From Pseudolabrys sp. (GTDB lineage: Bacteria; Pseudomonadota; Alphaproteobacteria; Rhizobiales; Xanthobacteraceae): a stretch of 7,895 nt of DNA. Below, in pieces: positions 6,739 to 7,895 of the stretch. The DNA lies in the NCBI GenBank assembly GCA_026125925.1, contig JAHCKF010000149.1, positions 1 through 7,895 on the forward strand, in the 5' to 3' direction. The number at the start of each line of letters is the position of its first letter. The stretch's first letter is position 1. The notes under the pieces were generated by a model. It did no database searches, was not told where the DNA came from, and saw only the letters and a program-made list of their open reading frames with translations. Position numbers and translations under genes: made by a program.

Positions 6739-6770
6739 CGGCGCCGGCGGAACCATTGCCGCCGGCGCCG
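6739..6770 (+). other. Strong hairpin between ehuB and ehuC
   Basis: Directly after the ehuB stop codon, CGGCGCCGGCGG (6739-6750) pairs perfectly with CCGCCGGCGCCG (6759-6770) around the 8-base loop AACCATTG. The stem is twelve G-C pairs. What follows is TTAGTCTCG, too poor in T for an efficient intrinsic terminator. Hairpins in this position in binding-protein transport operons commonly protect the upstream mRNA or reduce read-through, so that the binding protein outnumbers the permeases; that role is inferred here. Confidence 0.6.
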
Positions 6771-6788
6771 TTAGTCTCGTGGATCGAC

Positions 6789-6794
6789 AGGGGG
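6789..6794 (+). promoter_or_regulatory. Ribosome binding site of ehuC
   Basis: AGGGGG lies five bases before the ATG at 6800. It supports that start over the in-frame GTG at 6779, which would place the ribosome site inside the coding sequence. Confidence 0.55.
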
Positions 6795-6799
6795 CACCG

Positions 6800-7465
6800 A
6801 TGCACTGGTCACAATTGCTGCCGGCCCTGTTGAAGGGCGCCCAGGTGACGGCGATTATCGCTGTCGCTTCGACTTTGCTCGGCGCGGTCTTCGCCTTCGC
6901 CGCCGGCATCGCCCGGGTCGCCGGGGGGCGGCTTCTGTCGGCCGTCGCACTTGTCTATATCGAGATATTCCGCGGCACCTCGCTGCTGGTGCAGCTTTTC
7001 TGGCTCTATTACGCGCTGCCGCTGGTCGGCATCTCCTTCGATCCGATTGCTACCGGCGTCGTGGGGCTGGCCTTGAACATCGGCGCCTATGGCGCTGAGG
7101 TGGTGCGCGGCGCGCTGGTCTCGGTGTCCGAGCAGCAGCGGGAGGCCGCCAAGGCGCTCAATTTCAGCAATGCCCAGACGCTGACCCGTATTGTTCTGCC
7201 GCAGGCCGTCATCGAGATGATGCCGTCCTTCGGCAATCTGGCGATCCAGAATCTCAAGGACACCGCGCTGGTGTCCTTCATCTCGATTGCCGATCTCAGC
7301 TTCCAGGCGCAGTCGCTGCGCAATCTCACGCTGCAAAGCGTGCCGATCTATACGCTGACCTTGCTCATCTATTTCGCCATGGCGCTGGTGGTGGCGGCTT
7401 TCATGCGCTGGCTGGAAAAGAAACTGCGCCGCGGCGCCGCCTTCCCGAAAGGAGCGGCGTCATGA
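6800..7465 (+). CDS. ehuC: Ectoine/hydroxyectoine ABC transporter permease EhuC
   Basis: Inner-membrane permease of the polar amino-acid ABC transporter (HisM/GlnP) family, 221 aa, normal length. Hydrophobic segments are seen at about 14-38, 44-56, 60-80, 84-102, 153-165 and 182-203. IEIFRGTSLLVQLFWLYYALP (55-75) is the family's conserved stretch. The cytoplasmic EAA loop, which docks on the ATPase, is at 114-137 (REAAKALNFSNAQTLTR then IVLPQAV). It follows ehuB after a strong hairpin and overlaps ehuD by ATGA, so the two permeases are probably translated together and form a heterodimer. Ectoine specificity comes from the neighbours, since permeases of this family look alike. Confidence 0.88.
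   Translation: MHWSQLLPALLKGAQVTAIIAVASTLLGAVFAFAAGIARVAGGRLLSAVALVYIEIFRGTSLLVQLFWLYYALPLVGISFDPIATGVVGLALNIGAYGAEVVRGALVSVSEQQREAAKALNFSNAQTLTRIVLPQAVIEMMPSFGNLAIQNLKDTALVSFISIADLSFQAQSLRNLTLQSVPIYTLTLLIYFAMALVVAAFMRWLEKKLRRGAAFPKGAAS
7448..7454 (+). promoter_or_regulatory. Ribosome binding site of ehuD
   Basis: AAAGGAG, seven bases before the ATG at 7462, is the closest match to the Shine-Dalgarno consensus in the window and lies within the last codons of ehuC. It serves either of the adjacent in-frame ATGs at 7462 and 7465. Confidence 0.6.
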
Positions 7466-7895
7466 TGTACGGCTTCGCCTGGGACACCTCAACGCCGCTG
7501 GCCTATGCCATCTCCATCCTGCCGATCCTCGGCATCGGCCTCATCGTCACGCTCGAGGCGACGATCTGCGGCTTCGCCATCGCGATGGTGGTCGGCCTTC
7601 TCTTTGCGCTTTTGCGCCGGTCCAACAGCCGGCTGATCACCTGGCCGGTCGGGCTGATCGTCGAGTTCCTGCGCGACACGCCGTTGCTGATCCAATTGTT
7701 CTTCCTGTTCTACGTGCTGCCCAATTTCGGCATCGTGCTGCCCGCCTTCCTCACCGGCGCGCTGGCGCTGGGGCTGCAATATTCGGCCTATACTTCGGAA
7801 GTCTACCGCGCCGGGCTCGACGCCATCGGCCGCGGCCAGTGGGAAGCTGCCACCGCGCTCAACCTGTCGCGCGCGCAGACCTACCGCGACGTCGT
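7462..7895 (+). CDS. ehuD: Ectoine/hydroxyectoine ABC transporter permease EhuD (3' end outside window)
   Basis: Partial gene: 144 codons and two bases are present, open to the window end; a complete family member would have roughly 215-220 residues. Translation from the ATG at 7462 gives a second HisM/GlnP-type permease. Hydrophobic segments lie at about 15-30, 32-52, 63-90 and 93-110, with the conserved FLRDTPLLIQLFFLFYVLP at 69-87. The EAA loop begins at E113 and reads GRGQWEAATALNLSRAQTYRD (123-143) before the cut. It overlaps the ehuC stop by ATGA behind a strong ribosome site. EhuC and EhuD would form the membrane channel; the ATPase EhuA is not in the window and would be expected just downstream. 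Confidence 0.88.
   Translation, partial: MMYGFAWDTSTPLAYAISILPILGIGLIVTLEATICGFAIAMVVGLLFALLRRSNSRLITWPVGLIVEFLRDTPLLIQLFFLFYVLPNFGIVLPAFLTGALALGLQYSAYTSEVYRAGLDAIGRGQWEAATALNLSRAQTYRDV

Noticed and set aside
6739..6770. Intrinsic terminator after ehuB
   Set aside because: The stem is strong but has no T-run, and ehuC follows at once in the same pathway, so termination is at most partial.
5729..6805. 358-aa open frame on the - strand opposite ehuB
   Set aside because: It is antisense to a complete binding-protein gene with signal peptide, and its composition is typical of a codon-bias shadow.

Overview
This GC-rich window (roughly two-thirds G+C by eye, with strong G/C bias at third codon positions) reads as part of a chromosome or megaplasmid from an alphaproteobacterium, most likely of the Rhizobiales/Hyphomicrobiales. 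The evidence is codon usage, protein style and a gene set resembling the ectoine loci of Sinorhizobium and Ruegeria. The exact genus cannot be read from the window.

Everything visible belongs to one system: uptake and catabolism of the compatible solutes ectoine and 5-hydroxyectoine. All eight genes are on the + strand. Region 1 (3-1400) is the MocR/GabR-type regulator EnuR (also called EhuR), a winged-helix DNA-binding domain fused to a PLP-binding aminotransferase-like sensor domain. Region 2 (1401-1560) is a 160-bp intergenic control region. It contains an AT-rich island with a consensus -35 hexamer, a near-perfect 14-bp direct repeat at 22-bp spacing and an 8-bp inverted repeat. These make it the probable promoter and EnuR operator of the catabolic operon. 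Region 3 (1561-5775) is a tightly packed unit of four genes, eutB, eutC, doeA (eutD) and doeB (eutE), each junction sharing a 4-base ATGA overlap. Region 4 (5776-7895) is the Ehu-type ABC uptake system: periplasmic binding protein ehuB, then permeases ehuC and ehuD, the last cut off by the window end. Hairpin-forming sequences without U-tracts lie before and after ehuB.

Proposed working model, from knowledge of the families: EhuBCD, with an ATPase EhuA that must lie outside the window, imports ectoines. DoeA opens the ectoine ring to N-alpha-acetyl-L-2,4-diaminobutyrate (alpha-ADABA), and DoeB deacetylates it to L-2,4-diaminobutyrate (DABA). EutB and EutC are thought to work on the hydroxylated branch. 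The intermediates alpha-ADABA and DABA act on PLP-loaded EnuR and relieve repression.

The system is known rather than undescribed. The points most worth a second look are the operator architecture at 1402-1449, the absence of eutA from its usual place before eutB, the metal-ligand-free active site of DoeA, and the two intergenic hairpins flanking ehuB. No RNA genes, mobile elements, CRISPR arrays or origins were seen, and no gap between genes exceeds about 160 bases.
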